In this document: positions 45,678 to 58,000 of the stretch, in pieces
Position numbering within the stretch: the first letter of the stretch is position 1
How the letters are laid out: the number at the start of each line of letters is the position of its first letter
Origin: Cryptomeria japonica
Taxonomy: Eukaryota; Streptophyta; Pinopsida; Cupressales; Cupressaceae
NCBI RefSeq assembly: GCF_030272615.1
Contig: NC_081415.1
Span: 599,955,644 to 600,019,643 of the forward strand
Direction of reading: 5' to 3'
Length of the DNA stretch: 64,000 nt
Made by a program: the position numbers and the translations under genes
The notes under the pieces: generated by a model
The model's input: the letters and a program-made list of their open reading frames with translations, nothing else
Told to the model about the DNA's origin: nothing
Database searches by the model: none

Positions 45678-47696
45678 TCATATCTGTGCCCCGTACAATA
45701 AAAACAACGATAAAAAATACAAATGGAGACATCGTCTCTCAAGTATGACTATCTCCTGAAGGAGATGGTCTTTCCATAGAAGTCCCAACCCCTGGATCTC
45801 TATGGGATCATGTCTCGATGGCCTTGTCATGCCTCTGCTCTTTGAACGCAATCTAGTCTCTCGAGATCGACTCGATCTCGATTGCGTAAAACTCTGCACT
45901 CAGCGCTCCCTAGGCACCACAGCCTCATAATGTCGACGGTAGTACTCCACCTCCTGGGCTTTCCAAGATAGCTCTCTCAAGGTGTCTCTCATCAGACCAC
46001 CTGCTGCTGCTCTCTGCACGCTCGCTGTGAGCTCCTTTGCTTGACCCTGCTGCTCTATCTTAGTGTCGCGCTCGATGGTCAGTTGTGTAATTTGACGTTG
46101 CTGTGCTAATAACTATGCCTACAGCTGCTGCACTATCACCTGTAGGGTCCTAATATGGGCATCCTCCACATGAGTCAGAATCCGGACCCGTAGGGGTACC
46201 TGTGAAGGGGTACCCCCTGTCCCTCTACCTGTCCTCGGTGCTGGTGGAGGTAGCACATCTGGCCTCCTCCTTTGGGTTGGCTGTCTCACCTCATCAGTCC
46301 CTCCCACTGCTACTATCACCTCTGCCACTCTCCTGTCACCCCCTACTCCAATCGCCGGTCCTCCTCTCCCTCTCTCCATCACAGCTCGTCGAACTGCTCT
46401 CTCCACCCACACCCCTCTATCACCCCCATCTCTACCTCTATCTCCTCTCCTCCCTTGATCTCCTCTCCCTCGTCGTCGTCCTCCACCACCTCCATCATCT
46501 CCCTCATCCCCATCTCCCCCTCCCTCATCCTCATCATCATCAAAAGCGGGCAGCATCTCCTCTGGATCTGATATCCTTGCCACGACACGAGCTGCAAACA
46601 ATCAGGTAAACTCATCCATCATCCCAACATCCAAAATCTTAGGGGCATAGTCCCATATCTGGCCCGCTAACAACACAAACTCCTCTACGGCTGCCACACT
46701 GTCAATAGTCAGACCCCAATCTGGTATGTCCTACCTCCAGTTCGCATACAAATAGGTCCCCTATGGTATCCCCTACTGCAGACCATACTGCTGCAAAACT
46801 CTCGTAACCAAGAATCTCTCGATCACAAAAGGGGTCCACCCTATCAAAAATCGAGTCATGAAGACGTATGGCATTTCCAACCCATCCTCGACCCATACCT
46901 CGCAACCTATGAACGGTCGCTAGATGACCGTATCAATGTCATCCAATATTCTCCTCCAATGCTCAAGCTTGCCTAGCTTCCGCTGGACAACTAATCCCCT
47001 ATATCCATATGCGTAGGCACACCCAACGGGCCTATCTCTATCCACTAATGGCCTAGCTGTGGGAATGTGCTCCCAACACCATACCTGTAGAAGTGTCACG
47101 CCAGCTGACAAACTGCCGTAACCCAGGTATACTACCTCATGCAAGTCCTTGTACAAATGGGCTAGCATAGCTGATCCCCATGTGACCCTGTGGCCTTGTG
47201 TAACCATCTCCTCCAGCACCAGTCCCCATCCCACAAATAGTCCCTTCGACCTGCGGTTGGGACATAGAAAACCACCTATAAAACCTGCCAGTACTGATGG
47301 AAGAGGCGCATAGTCCAAATCTAGAAACTCCTGCTATGGAATCTCGTATCCGCACACCGTATCATTGTGAAATATCCTGCGAAGTGCCTCTATCCTACCC
47401 TCCTTTGACTGCTCATAAGGTAGTAGTGCACCTACTATAGATATGCGTAGGATCTGGTAACAATCATCTGGGGTCACTGTCATCTCCCTTGTGGCAAAGT
47501 GGAAGGTATTCGTGTCACTATGCCATCTCTCTGCAAGTGTTGTAAGTAAACCCCGGTTCACAATAAATCGAGACATATCTAATAGGGAAGATAGGCCGCA
47601 TCTATCAATAATGTCTAGATTAGCCTGTGCCAACCGTGGTATCAATGCCCATGGTCTCGGGAACCGCTCACGTGACTGAACCACTCCCAATCGCTC

Positions 47697-48754
47697 CTGT
47701 CAAAAAAGAAAAACAAGTCCAATATTAGTTTCTTCATCAAAACATAAATATCAAAATCAAAATCATATCAAAAACCATATCAACTTGTAACACAACTCAA
47801 GTTTTCAAAAACCATATCAAACTTGTAACACAAATCAAGTCCTCACATCACATCAATTTGTAACACAACTCAAGTTTCCAACCCATATCAACTTGTAAAA
47901 CAACTCAAGTTCCACAATCATATCAGCTTGTAACACAAATCAAGTTCCACATATATTAACTTGAAACAATGCAAATCAAATCAAGTTTATATCAATTCCA
48001 CATCAATATCTATGAATAACTTGAAAAATAAAAAATCAAACCAAGTTATATCGACACTTATATTGGACAAACTATCAAAACCATGACAACAAACACAACA
48101 ACAAAACATTTACACCTATCTTAGCAAAACTGACCTTATCCTATCAATTTTCCTCACTCGCAAATCATCCTTTCTTGCTAAAATGACCACATGCGCTAAC
48201 TAAATTTGGCTACGCGCTAGATTGACTCTATGCGCTAACCTGTTTTCTCCATGCGCTATCCTATCTACCCCACATGCTAGATTAACTCTATGCATTACCT
48301 ATTTCTTCCAATGCGCCATTTAATCTACCCTAAGCGCTAAACCTATCCCATGCGCTAACCTATCATGCGTCTGCGCTACCTATCCAACGCTATGCGCTAG
48401 GTCTAACCTACGCGCTACTTATCCCTACCCATGCGACTCCCTGTGTACCCAATAGGCTAGGTTTACCTGACGCGCTACCTATTTCACCTTCTGTGCTACC
48501 CTGTGTCCCTAATGCGCTAATTTACATTTATGCGCTAGCCTAGTAAATCTGTGCGCTAACCTAGCAAATTTATGCGCTACCCTAAGTTTTCAGATGCTAC
48601 CCAAAATTGAAACCCTTATGTGCTACAAAATTTTTTCATATGCGCTAACCAACAACCCCTATGCGCTAAACTGAAAAAACCGTGTGCCAAAATTCAAAAC
48701 ATGACCAAAAACGACAAAATAAAAAATCAAAAAGGGGTCAAAAAGGTTGACTAC
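47697..48754 (-). other. Inferred intron of the antisense PMD gene (element D)
   Basis: Inferred from the matching break in reading frame and the splice-like ends in both D and E. The D donor is CG|GTAG, weaker than CA|GTAAGT in E. The acceptor is TTTTTTGACAG|GAG. Length is 1058 bases, against 1037 in E. Besides the TAGCGC array it has repeated AACTTGTAACACAA-type units (about 47780-48060), which occur on the other strand in E at 63360-63560. Confidence 0.7.
48193..48668 (-). repeat. TAGCGC microrepeat in the antisense gene intron of element D
   Basis: Sixteen exact GCGCTA cores on the plus strand (TAGCGC on the minus, the transcribed sense of the PMD gene), mostly preceded by AT or AC, spaced about 15-50 bases with degenerate copies between. 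The orientation is opposite to the leader clusters of the same element. Confidence 0.9.
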
Positions 48755-48902
48755 CGATGGTCCATATGTGACAGACCTCCGTTACCTTCGAACGCGCTCA
48801 AATCGATGTGTAGAATATGGGATAGGCATTTTGTCTTCTCTCCAAAAGTCTTTCTCTCCAAAGTCAACAAGCACAAATGAGACAAAACAATGCACTTTTC
48901 CC

Positions 48903-48910
48903 CTTTTATA
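48903..48910 (-). promoter_or_regulatory. TATA box of the antisense PMD gene (element D)
   Basis: The minus strand CCCTATAAAAGGGG lies about 75-80 bases before the exon 1 ATG. The same sequence, TATAAAAGGGG, lies 81 bases before the ATG in element E, and the flanking CCCTAATTT block is shared too. Confidence 0.75.
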
Positions 48911-48989
48911 GGGTGAAATAAAATTAGGGTTAGGGGATTGAACATGTAATTTTCTCGTGGTCTTCCTTGTACCCTCACACACATCCATA

Positions 48990-49094
48990 TCGGGAGATGA
49001 ATCAATTATTAGCATTCCACATAGCCAACATTTTACAAATGCAAACACAATTATCAAATCAAATCAAATCTTCCAAATTTTTGATTCATCTCCC
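48990..49094. repeat. Inverted repeat upstream of the antisense gene (element D)
   Basis: Left arm TCGGGAGATGAATCAAT at 48990-49006, right arm TTGATTCATCTCCC at 49081-49094. It lies between the TATA box and the PPT. In element E the same arms are perfect over 17 bases. Confidence 0.8.
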
Positions 49095-49228
49095 TAGGAG
49101 GCATTATCAACATCAATTATCAAAACTGGGGCATGACATATCTCAAAATGACATAAATTTTTTATTTGATCATAAATCACGACGACACATCATTTTCTTT
49201 GAATTAACATGTGCACACACATCACTTC

Positions 49229-49242
49229 AAAGAGGGGCAAAA
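49229..49242 (+). other. Element D polypurine tract
   Basis: AAAGAGGGGCAAAA ends directly at the TGTAGATG start of the 3' LTR. Its counterpart in E is at 62127-62141 on the minus strand. Confidence 0.88.
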
Positions 49243-50686
49243 TGTAGATGTATAAAAATGACCATATTCCTAAATGAATATCTTATGTTCATTTCTCTAT
49301 TTAATTAAATCTAATTTAATTGAATTACTCACATTCCTCTATTTAATTAAGTAAATTACTCCATTTATTTAAATTAAATTCACTAGACCTCTTTTACCAT
49401 TTAATATGATAAATCATTTTATTCAATTAAATCCCCTATCCACTTTTTAATTAAATTCAAATTTAATTAAATAGTTTATCCTAAATTGAATTAATCTAAT
49501 TTATTTAATTTCCCCAATTGCAACCAAATTGAATTAAATTCATTTATTCAATGAAATCCTATTATCCCTCCATCCACTTGCAAAATCCTACATCTCCCAC
49601 TTGCTTCCTAAACCCTATTCCTAACCCCTTCTAGACTCTTCTAATCATTTCCAATTAGCCTAACCCATCTCCTAAACTTTGTCACATCCCTAAGCAAGGG
49701 GAAGTCACTTCTCAAACCCTCAAAGTCTTTGAAAACCCTTAAAGGCTTCAACCACTTAACTTTGAAAGTCTCCCAAACCATTAATGGTTAACTCAACCCC
49801 CTAGCATGATTAAAGAATTTCCCTAAACTCAACCTCCATGTAACCCAAGGGTCTCATCAAGCATTTATTGCTTTGACCATGGTTATCCTTAATCCTTTGC
49901 ACAAGAGTTTATCCTTTGGGTAAAAGCTTTATCCAATGGGTAATCCTAACTTAACCATAACCCTTACCCCCTAAGATAACCATGAGGTTTTCTCAAGCAT
50001 TTAATGCTTCTTACATCTCCTCTCAACCAACCCTATGTTGCCAATTGTCACCATTTCATTGGTGAAAATTGTGAACATGGATTGAACAACTTTCAAACTC
50101 AACCCTTGATTATCTCTTTCAATCCTGGCCATTCATTGCCCTATTTTTTCTATAAATAGAGCTCTCCATCCTCCATTTTCATCATCCGAGTCTTTAGCAT
50201 CATACTTATACTAAAATCCATCCAAGCTTTAATATATCATTTGTGCTCATCATTTAGCCTCTCTTTTCAATAGGAATTAATCTAAACATGCATGTTTAGA
50301 GTATTTTCCTTATCATTTAGCTTAATCATAGACTAGTATATCATGCTAGGATAGTCTTGCTACTAATCTTGTCATCTTATAATCTAGTTTATTGCATTTA
50401 TAGGATCATGCATAGCTTAGGATGCATTTCATCTTAAAATCAACCAAAGCATCCCTCGTTCTTGCATTTGTCATCCCTAAACCACTTTGCTCAGTGATAT
50501 GAGAGCAAAGAAATTGGTTTGAGGGACCTTGTGAGATAGATAACCATGGAACCAACCTTGGGAAGCTGAGCCATACTTCATGACTCCATAGCTTGCACCA
50601 AGAAGTCCTGTGGGTGTGTGAGCAAGGCTCCCTAGAGCTTCATTTTTCACATTTTAAGTTCTATTGACCCGCTTTTCCCGCATACA
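49243..50686 (+). repeat. Element D 3' LTR
   Basis: 1444 bases, the same start and end as the 5' LTR. I count roughly 35 differences by eye. Confidence 0.96.
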
Positions 50687-50691
50687 ATTAT

Positions 50692-52787
50692 TATCAACTT
50701 GAATCATATTTTCTATTAGTTTCTTCTCGTACATAAATCATTACATAAGTTTTTTAAACTAGACACATGTAACTATTATTCTACTAACAAGTTACATTTT
50801 TATATTTTTAACTATGCAACATTATATGTTTCTTTAGCTTTATTTCATATAAGTATATGTCTAATATAATGTTACATAGAAAATATATGCAACTTAAGAA
50901 TTAGAAAATAAAGTAACTTTTTTTTATAAAAGAAAGAAATTCTTTTATAGTCCATGATGCTAGATGGTTTGTATATGGGTTTGTATATAAATTATACATG
51001 CTTAATAATATAAACAAGTGGCATGTAGTTGTAAGTAATCAAATTATATTTATATTGATTCTAATATAAAATAAAATATTAAGAATCAATAGAATAAAAA
51101 ATAAAACATAATAATTTTTAAATATTTTTTTATTTTATCATGATTTGATGATGAAGTGATTCCTCACTAAAATACCTTTACAATTGATTATTTACTATTG
51201 TAAATACAAGAAAATGCAAGAACATTTTATTTATTTAAACATTATTTAAGAAAAAACCTAAGAAATATGTTAATTTATTTATTGTAACTAGATATATTTT
51301 ATTTTAATAAACTATTTTATTTTTAGTAAAATTTTGAGTTGTTTTATTTTACTTGACAACTATTTAAGATTGTTTTTATTTGATCTACTTTATTTATTAG
51401 AAATTTATTTTTCGGTAAAAATAAAGTAAACAATGTAAACAAAACAAAATAATTATTCAATAACTTTTTTATTTTGTTATGATTTGATGACCACTTAATT
51501 CATAAAATTAAATAAATTAATGTTTAAATAATTAAAATTAAAATTAAAAAAAATTAATTAAATAAAAATAATTCGTCATATAAAATAAAGTAATATGAAA
51601 TGTATTTAAAATATCTATATTTGATTTTATTTTAATTAAATATGTTTATTTATTTAAAAGTGTTGTATGTATGTATGTAGGTATGCATGTAGTGCATAAA
51701 GATATTTTACACTGACATCAATGCACACCACGCACATACACATACATACCAACATATAAATAATGTATTGATAGTATTGTATTATAATTTTTAATTTAAT
51801 TGAATTTATATTATATTATCATATTAATTATGATATATAACAAATATAATATAAATACAATATAATTATATTAATTACATAATTTGAAAAAGACAACTTT
51901 GTGGATGTCATTAGATTGCAATATTGTGAATAACAACTTTAAATTATATTATTTTAATAATACTTATTTTTAATTAAAATATTTAAATACTTTAACATGA
52001 TAAAATGAGTATCACATAAAATTTATTATTAATTATCGTAGATTACATCAATATTACAATAATGTATTTTATATTAAAAAATTAACAAATACAACTCATC
52101 ATACTTACAAAAGACAAACACTAATAAAAGGATTTGATTACTATAGGCCATGAAGGATACGCATATGAATTTGTTGGGTTAATATATAAATTTTACATAT
52201 AACTTTTTGATGATATGGACACTTGTATTCCAATGTCATACATCAATGGCATGATATATGTGCGAATAACACATCACCATCATGACATTAGTTATATGGC
52301 ATATGTTAACAATGTGATGCATTATGCACATGATTCCTCACATTGTGTTGTTCAAATTATATATGTAACGTATAATGGTGCTCTCTTATCTAATTAAACC
52401 CATATGATTATTATTATATTAACAATTTTTATTTCTATATTTTCAATTACTTTAGAATTTTATTATTTAGTTGCGTAAAATTATTGTATATACAATTCAT
52501 ATCTAAAATATTAATATCTAGTAAATATGTGATATGAAAATGGTTAAATAAATGATTCATATTTTTGTAATACAAATATTAGTAAATAATAATTGTACTG
52601 TATGTACTGTGCAAGGTTCATATTCATTTGAGGAAGGGAAAGAAATACAAATTAGCTTAAATATGTAAATTCTGTTTTTGGTTGACAATTATTTCTTGTC
52701 ATTTTTTGTTTACAATGATTATACTTTGTTATACATTTCTAAATGAAATGATGTTTGAGTTGACTAAAAAAATTAGGGATCTACCCA
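50692..52787. other. AT-rich DNA after element D, no gene seen
   Basis: Very A/T-rich with no ORF of note. A GTAT/ATAC-rich patch at 51660-51750 has loosely inverted halves. I see no transposon domain. Confidence 0.5.
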
Positions 52788-53640
52788 TTAGTATAAGTGA
52801 ATTGCAATTACAAACATTATTATGCAAGGTGTACAACACCTATTTTCCCAACATTTAGCATGCTTCATTATGAGGAGAATTAGACCTTCATGCAACACAA
52901 GAAACCTAGGGTTTTTCTTGTGGTCTATCAAACCAACTTCCGAGGAAGATAACAAGTAAAAGGGGAACAACATAAAAAAACCATGATGAAAATAATTCAA
53001 AAGAAAGAAGTGTTGTCCAAAAAGGCCAGTGAATCTGCAGTCAAGGGTAATGTACCTCATAATGGCCTCTGCAATCTTAGCCCAAAAGGTCTTGATGGAG
53101 TCTTTGTTGTAGCCTCTAGAGGACAACTTCACAAGCTTCTCCTTCTCACCTTCTTTGAAGAAATTGTCCAAGACATTTTTTGAAGCCTTGTGGTTCTTGA
53201 AAGTCTTCATACCTTGAGCTAAAGTCTCTATGACAAGGGCAATAAGGTCCTTCGAAATCTCTAGCTCTAAATTACAAACTTTTACCACCTTGTTCTTCCA
53301 CCCCTTCACAAACATATTGGTTGCTTGGGGATCAAAACCATGTAATTTATCCATGAAGAGGACCATAGCACCCTCCTTAAGCTTAACCCAGACCTAGGGA
53401 TTGCTCATCCATTTGTCACATGAGGATGGTTCTAGCCAACTCTTGTCACCCCTCGTCTTCCAGCTTCGAGAAATAGAAAGAGTTGAGGGAAACCCAACAT
53501 AGAGAAAGTTTGAAAATAATAGAACCAAAAGAGACAAACTCCTTAAAGAACCTAGAATCCATGTGGCATTCAAGTTGAAAAGACTGAAAAATAATTATGT
53601 AGCTACGAGAAGCCGCCACCTCAACATTTGATGATTTCAT
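52788..53640 (-). pseudogene. Decayed ORF of unknown function
   Basis: The first piece (53640-53446) starts MKSSNVEVAASRSYII and ends NSFYFSKLEDEG. A frameshift leads to a second piece that passes one stop at about 53395 and then runs from 53366 (MVLFMDKLHGFDPQATNMF) to 52788. It is Lys-rich, with ALVIETLAQGMKTFKNHKAS, then a hydrophobic, Leu/Phe-rich end (LLNYFHHGFFMLFPFYLL). I recognise no domain and would guess a fragment of a repeat-borne gene. Its start overlaps, in another frame, the end of the LINE-type fragment. Confidence 0.4.
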
Positions 53641-53961
53641 TGATAATGATTGTTTTGATGTTGAGGGGGATTAGGTCGTTAGGACCCCAAAAGTGGGCAA
53701 AGTCCAAAGAAACACATAGGTTAGCAAAGACATCCACAAACCCATTACCCCGTCGTTATATATGGGAGATAATAAACTCATCAAAGAAACCTAAGCTATG
53801 AATTCAATCTCTTATCAACCCCTCAATAGACTAGTTAGGAATATGAATGCTTTTGAGATTATTATCAATGTTAAGAGAATCTTCTTCAAGCCAAATCTTC
53901 TTGAAGCCTTGATCATGGCCTTTTTTAGACTAATGTAGGTGGCATATGCTTCGGCGTAATG
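53621..53961 (-). pseudogene. LINE-type RNase H fragment
   Basis: The minus strand reads HYAEAYATYISLKKAM, then GLKKI, then (shifted) WLEEDSLNI, FDEFIISHIYN and, after another shift, GFVDVFANLCVSLDF, ending at 53621. This is the pattern of the C-terminal RNase H of plant non-LTR retrotransposons (an AEA box, an EGDS-like box, an HI.R..N..AD..A box). The key aspartate of the middle box is kept. No RT or endonuclease is nearby, so it is a short relic. Confidence 0.5.
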
Positions 53962-54703
53962 TCTTATATAAGATTCTTGGGTATTTTTTAAATTTTGGTC
54001 AACTTACAAAAGTCATATCCCAGTATTGAGACCGGGTTTAGTAATGTAAAGGCCAACACATTACTCTTCCAAAATTTTGGCCAAAAAGCATCTGTCACTG
54101 TGGTTAATTGTCAGTGACCTAATAAAATAGGCCCCAACTTTTAGGGAAGTGAGATAATAGGGCCCTAATATTGGATTTGGAATATATATATGGATTAACA
54201 ACATTTAAGTGTCAGATAAAGTGCTTTGAAATTTAAAATAGGATAGAACCCCAAATAAGCTTGAAATTACATAAGAGAAGGCACACTAATGCAAGGGCCC
54301 AAAGAGGAGTGTGAAATTGTAAAGGGGTTATAATTTATCACTATATTTAGCCCCCACTTTAGTGGGAGCATGAACTTAGGCTCATACTCATGGTAAAGTA
54401 GAGACGAAGAGATAGAGCATTTGAGGGCAAGACAAGCTAGGGATAAGATGATACTAAGTTTGAGGGATGTGCAAGCCCCCAAGAATAGGATCCTATCAAT
54501 CCATGCAAAATCCTTAAATATACATAAAGAAAACAACATTAGTACTAAACAAAAGGTTCCAAGTCAACTAGTTGATGAGACCTTGATGCCAAAATGTCTC
54601 AACCACTAATATCGTTCTTGACATGTCATTGCAAGAGCACAAGTGGGCTTATATAGAAAGAACAAGGAAATACACCAATTGATAATAGAAGAAGGAATGG
54701 ATT

Positions 54704-54796
54704 CCACTAGCCAACAAGGTGTGTTATGTTTGGTGATTCATGACTACATCTTGGACCCTACTGGCTAGCAAGTTGTGTTATGCTAGGTGATCCATG
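54704..54796. repeat. Diverged tandem duplication, two units
   Basis: Units of about 38 bases (CTAGCCAACAAGGTGTGTT... and CTGGCTAGCAAGTTGTGTT...), with starts 56 bases apart, both ending GTGAT-CATG-like. Confidence 0.6.
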
Positions 54797-54858
54797 TTAA
54801 GGAAGATTACATTGAAGCAAAAATATCTATTTGCTAGGGCTAATATGAAAACACAACT

Positions 54859-55065
54859 ACAAAATGGGTGTTACAACATGCACCAAATACAAAGATTATA
54901 AAATAAAACCTCTGTTTGCTAAGTAATTTAAAAATATAATGACAAAATGTGTGCTATAGTGTGCACCAAAATATGATACTACAAAATGGGCGTTGTAGTG
55001 TACACCAAGCAAAAAATTGATAATGAGACTGCAAGATGGGTGTTGTAGTGACACCAAGCACAAAC
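54859..55065. repeat. Degenerate repeat, four units
   Basis: Four copies of ACAAAATGGGTGTTGTAGTG.CACCAAG-like sequence at 54859, 54941, 54981 and 55031, with spacing of 40-82 bases. Confidence 0.7.
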
Positions 55066-58000
55066 AACAAAGAGGCCTTATATGCCCCCCTTAAGATGTC
55101 AACATACTTCCATGTTGATATCTTAAGGAAGATAGATATCCACATCAAGGATTAACAACTTAAACAAAAATGCATGCGTTCCAAGCTAGGAAACTTATGG
55201 AAATTCTAGCAAATGACGTACATGAGAGCCATAATGTTCAAACTAGGTACCTAAATGAATGCAATCTAATTCAAGGAGTAATACTAGATGGAAGAATGGT
55301 GTTTATAAAAGAGGAATGACTAATCTATGAAAGAGAATCACTAAACCTAAAAATATTGGACATTGCATGTACAAAAAGATTGTAAAGTGCTAAAATGAAA
55401 CTAAAGTAATTTTTTTATATGGAGGTCTAGACTTGTGAGCATGACAACTCGACAAGGGCATGAAGCCCACAAGCACACAAACTAAAGTGATTTTGGGTCA
55501 TCAAGATGCACAATAATAAATATAAATGAGTCCCAGTACACCATAAATGATTGAAATACATAAGTATAATTACCAATGAATTATAAAATATGCACCCAAT
55601 AAAATCATTAAAAAAATAAAGAAATACATATGTACAAAACCAACAAACTAAATATCATTAAGTAAAAAACACTAATTACCAACTTTTTTTAATGAATTAA
55701 AAGAAAATAGTACAACATTCACTAACCATCAACCTTTTTAATAAATTCATTCCTCAAAAGATTGAGGTGTGCGAGTCCCTCTAGAGCACAATGTTCTTAG
55801 AGACTAAATGCGATTTTTAGAATGAAAGAAATTATAAAATAGATCTATAGTCCCATTAAAATAATATTTAAAAAAGATCCATAGCGGTTATATTCTCTTT
55901 CTTCATGGCTAGATCCTCGAGACATAACCTGGGTCAAAAGAGTTACCTTTGACATTTTTTTTTTAAGTATATCTTGTCAATATTATTAACCCAAAATTTA
56001 AGGGATGTCAATTGCCTTTTACAACAAGATAATCGAATAATAACTCATTTCAGAAATCTATTGAACAATAATTCATTTGAAAAAAAATATTACTTTTTAA
56101 TTTACTTATTGAATTGCTATTTCCATTTCCATTAACTTATACTAAAAACAAGTTGTTAATAAATAACTCAACATGTACCTATAATAATACCAACACCCAC
56201 ACAATTCCCTTTCTAGATATTGAAATTGGCTTTATAGATAATCTCAAATAATAAATGAGGGAAAAAATCATATGAGGGGGACAAGAATACACTCCTTTAA
56301 AGAGAATCTAATACAATCTTAATCTTTATTAATTAAATAAAGTTATAGAATAAGTATACTACATCTTGTTCATGATTAGCTCTTTGAAAACTATATATAA
56401 CTTAATTGTAGAATGAGGGGGAGTATTCTTATATTAATATTATAAAATAAAATAGACTATGAACATTGGAAGAAGTGTATTATCGATGCAATTACTACTT
56501 TATGAAAAATATATGTTTATTAATAAAATAATAATAATTATTATCCGTTCACTTTATACTGTAGGGATGGTAATTGACTCTTGTGGATGGACGGGCAAAC
56601 AACTTGTATTTTAAATTAATAAACGGTCACTATTGAGTTAAAAAAGAATATTATTTTGAGAAGGATCCAAACGGAATATTATAAATGCGGAGTTGTAAAG
56701 GAAGCGTGCCTTTAAAGACAATATACGCGTGGAAAGGTAGATGGAATTTTATCTCTTTATTTTATTATATAACAAATAAAGATGTTTTCAGCTGCATTAA
56801 TGTATTACTCATTTTAATAGTATATTTAATTTGTAGTTTTATTTATTTTATTATTCTGGCCTTGGGTAAATTTTGTAGTTATGGTTTTGATTTAAAAAAT
56901 CTTAAATTTTAGATTTTAGTTTAATTTTTTTTTAATCTTTTTTAAGTTAATTATGACTTTATAGTATAAACATTTGGAGTGTTAAATAAAATGACATTTT
57001 TTTCGATTTGTTTTAAAATAGAAAAAAATACAAAGTATACGTCATATTATCATTTGAAGAGCATAGTGTTAGAGTTAGTATCGATAGAAATCAATTATGC
57101 ATTTATATCATTGTTTAAAGTGTCTTTGATCTCGTAAATTTTATTGAATTGATCTAAGGGTTTGACAAAGTTGAGAGTTAGGAAGTGAGGTGCTTCCCAT
57201 GGTAGGCACAACAAACTCTGGTCATATATATTGGCATTACCTTATTCAAATACTCGAGGTGAATAAAATTATGAGAAAATACGATAATAGGCTCATTTTT
57301 GTAGAAAGTTTAGTTTCACAACTATTAGGGACAAACCCACAATTATGAAATCAACCCCACAATAGAAAATAATTGATTTAATAATATCTAAATAAGATGT
57401 GTGAATGAAACATAGAACAATATTTATCACAAAAGATTCTACATTGAATACTAGGGTTACGTATCTTAATCTTTTGTGTTATTTTTTGTGCTTATTTGTA
57501 AATATGTTCTTTTAATTGTTTGTCTTAGCACATATATCTAGGTTTATTTGTTTGTCATTGTGGATTGATCAATTCATCCTAGATAAATTGCAAAAGAAAT
57601 ATTTATTTTTCTTGCACTAAATTAGTGAACTTGAACGATCTTACACCAACATAGGGTTTGCCTTATGATTATTCTAAATTAGATCTAACCACTTTCTATT
57701 TTTTATTTTTATCAAATCTAAATTTTATAATGAACTTGTAAGTACCTAGATTTGAATGGACATGTAATTCAACTTTCAATGATGATTTGATGGCCTAACA
57801 CATGACTCTTTATGAGATGAAATGATACAACTCTCACTACAAACCAATCCCAAAATGATGGAAGTGTCTAATTAACCCACAAGAACCTCCCCTTTTGTTG
57901 TTTTATATTTAGTCAATCATTTGTCAAGTTTTTGTCCCCTCTACCCTTATCAATTTTTTAATTTGATTGTTGAATGACTGTTTTTCCTTTTTATTTTTTT

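Larger units (their letters stand above)
45678..48829 (-). pseudogene. Antisense plant mobile domain (PMD) gene of element D, two exons
   Basis: Exon 1 (48829-48755) encodes 25 codons starting MPIPYSTHRFERVRR, followed here by a TAA. Intron 48754-47697 begins GTAG and ends ACAG, and holds the TAGCGC array. Exon 2 starts at 47696 and runs essentially in one frame to about 46119, with a few point stops (47334, 46920, and others near 46620-46780). It has the PMD hallmarks: LLTTLAERWHSDTNTFHF, REMTVTPDDCYQILRI, LQVWCWEHIPTARPL and WTPFVIERF. A tail rich in Asp/Glu, then Gly/Arg, follows (46560-46290). A last Arg/Ser-rich piece lies at 45899-45678. PMD proteins are plant nuclear factors linked to transposon silencing and are also carried by transposons. 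The gene has its own TATA box and faces pol tail to tail. Confidence 0.8.
32575..50686 (+). mobile_element. Element D: 18.1-kb Ty3/gypsy element carrying an antisense PMD gene
   Basis: The ends are TGTAGACAT at 32575 and CGCATACA at 50686, flanked by ATTAT at 32570-32574 and 50687-50691. LTRs are 1445 and 1444 bp and differ at roughly 2-3% by eye. In order: PBS, a 3-kb leader, gag, protease, RT, RNase H, second RNase H, integrase, spacer, a minus-strand PMD gene, inverted repeat, PPT, 3' LTR. gag through RNase H stays in one frame with only point stops, and later parts have frameshifts. Catalytic residues of protease and integrase are changed, so the copy is dead. The layout fits the large plant gypsy lineages with two RNase H domains. 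Confidence 0.95.

Noticed and set aside
46202-46609. 135-aa plus-strand ORF, Ser/Leu/Pro/His-rich
   Set aside because: Shadow of the acidic and Gly/Arg-rich tail of the antisense PMD exon; composition explained by the C/T-rich strand.
51660-51750. Inverted GTATGTAT/ATACATAC patch as a MITE
   Set aside because: Arms are imperfect simple-sequence DNA, with no target duplication found.
54267-54539. 90-aa hydrophobic minus-strand ORF
   Set aside because: No signal, motif or context beyond an AT-rich chance frame.
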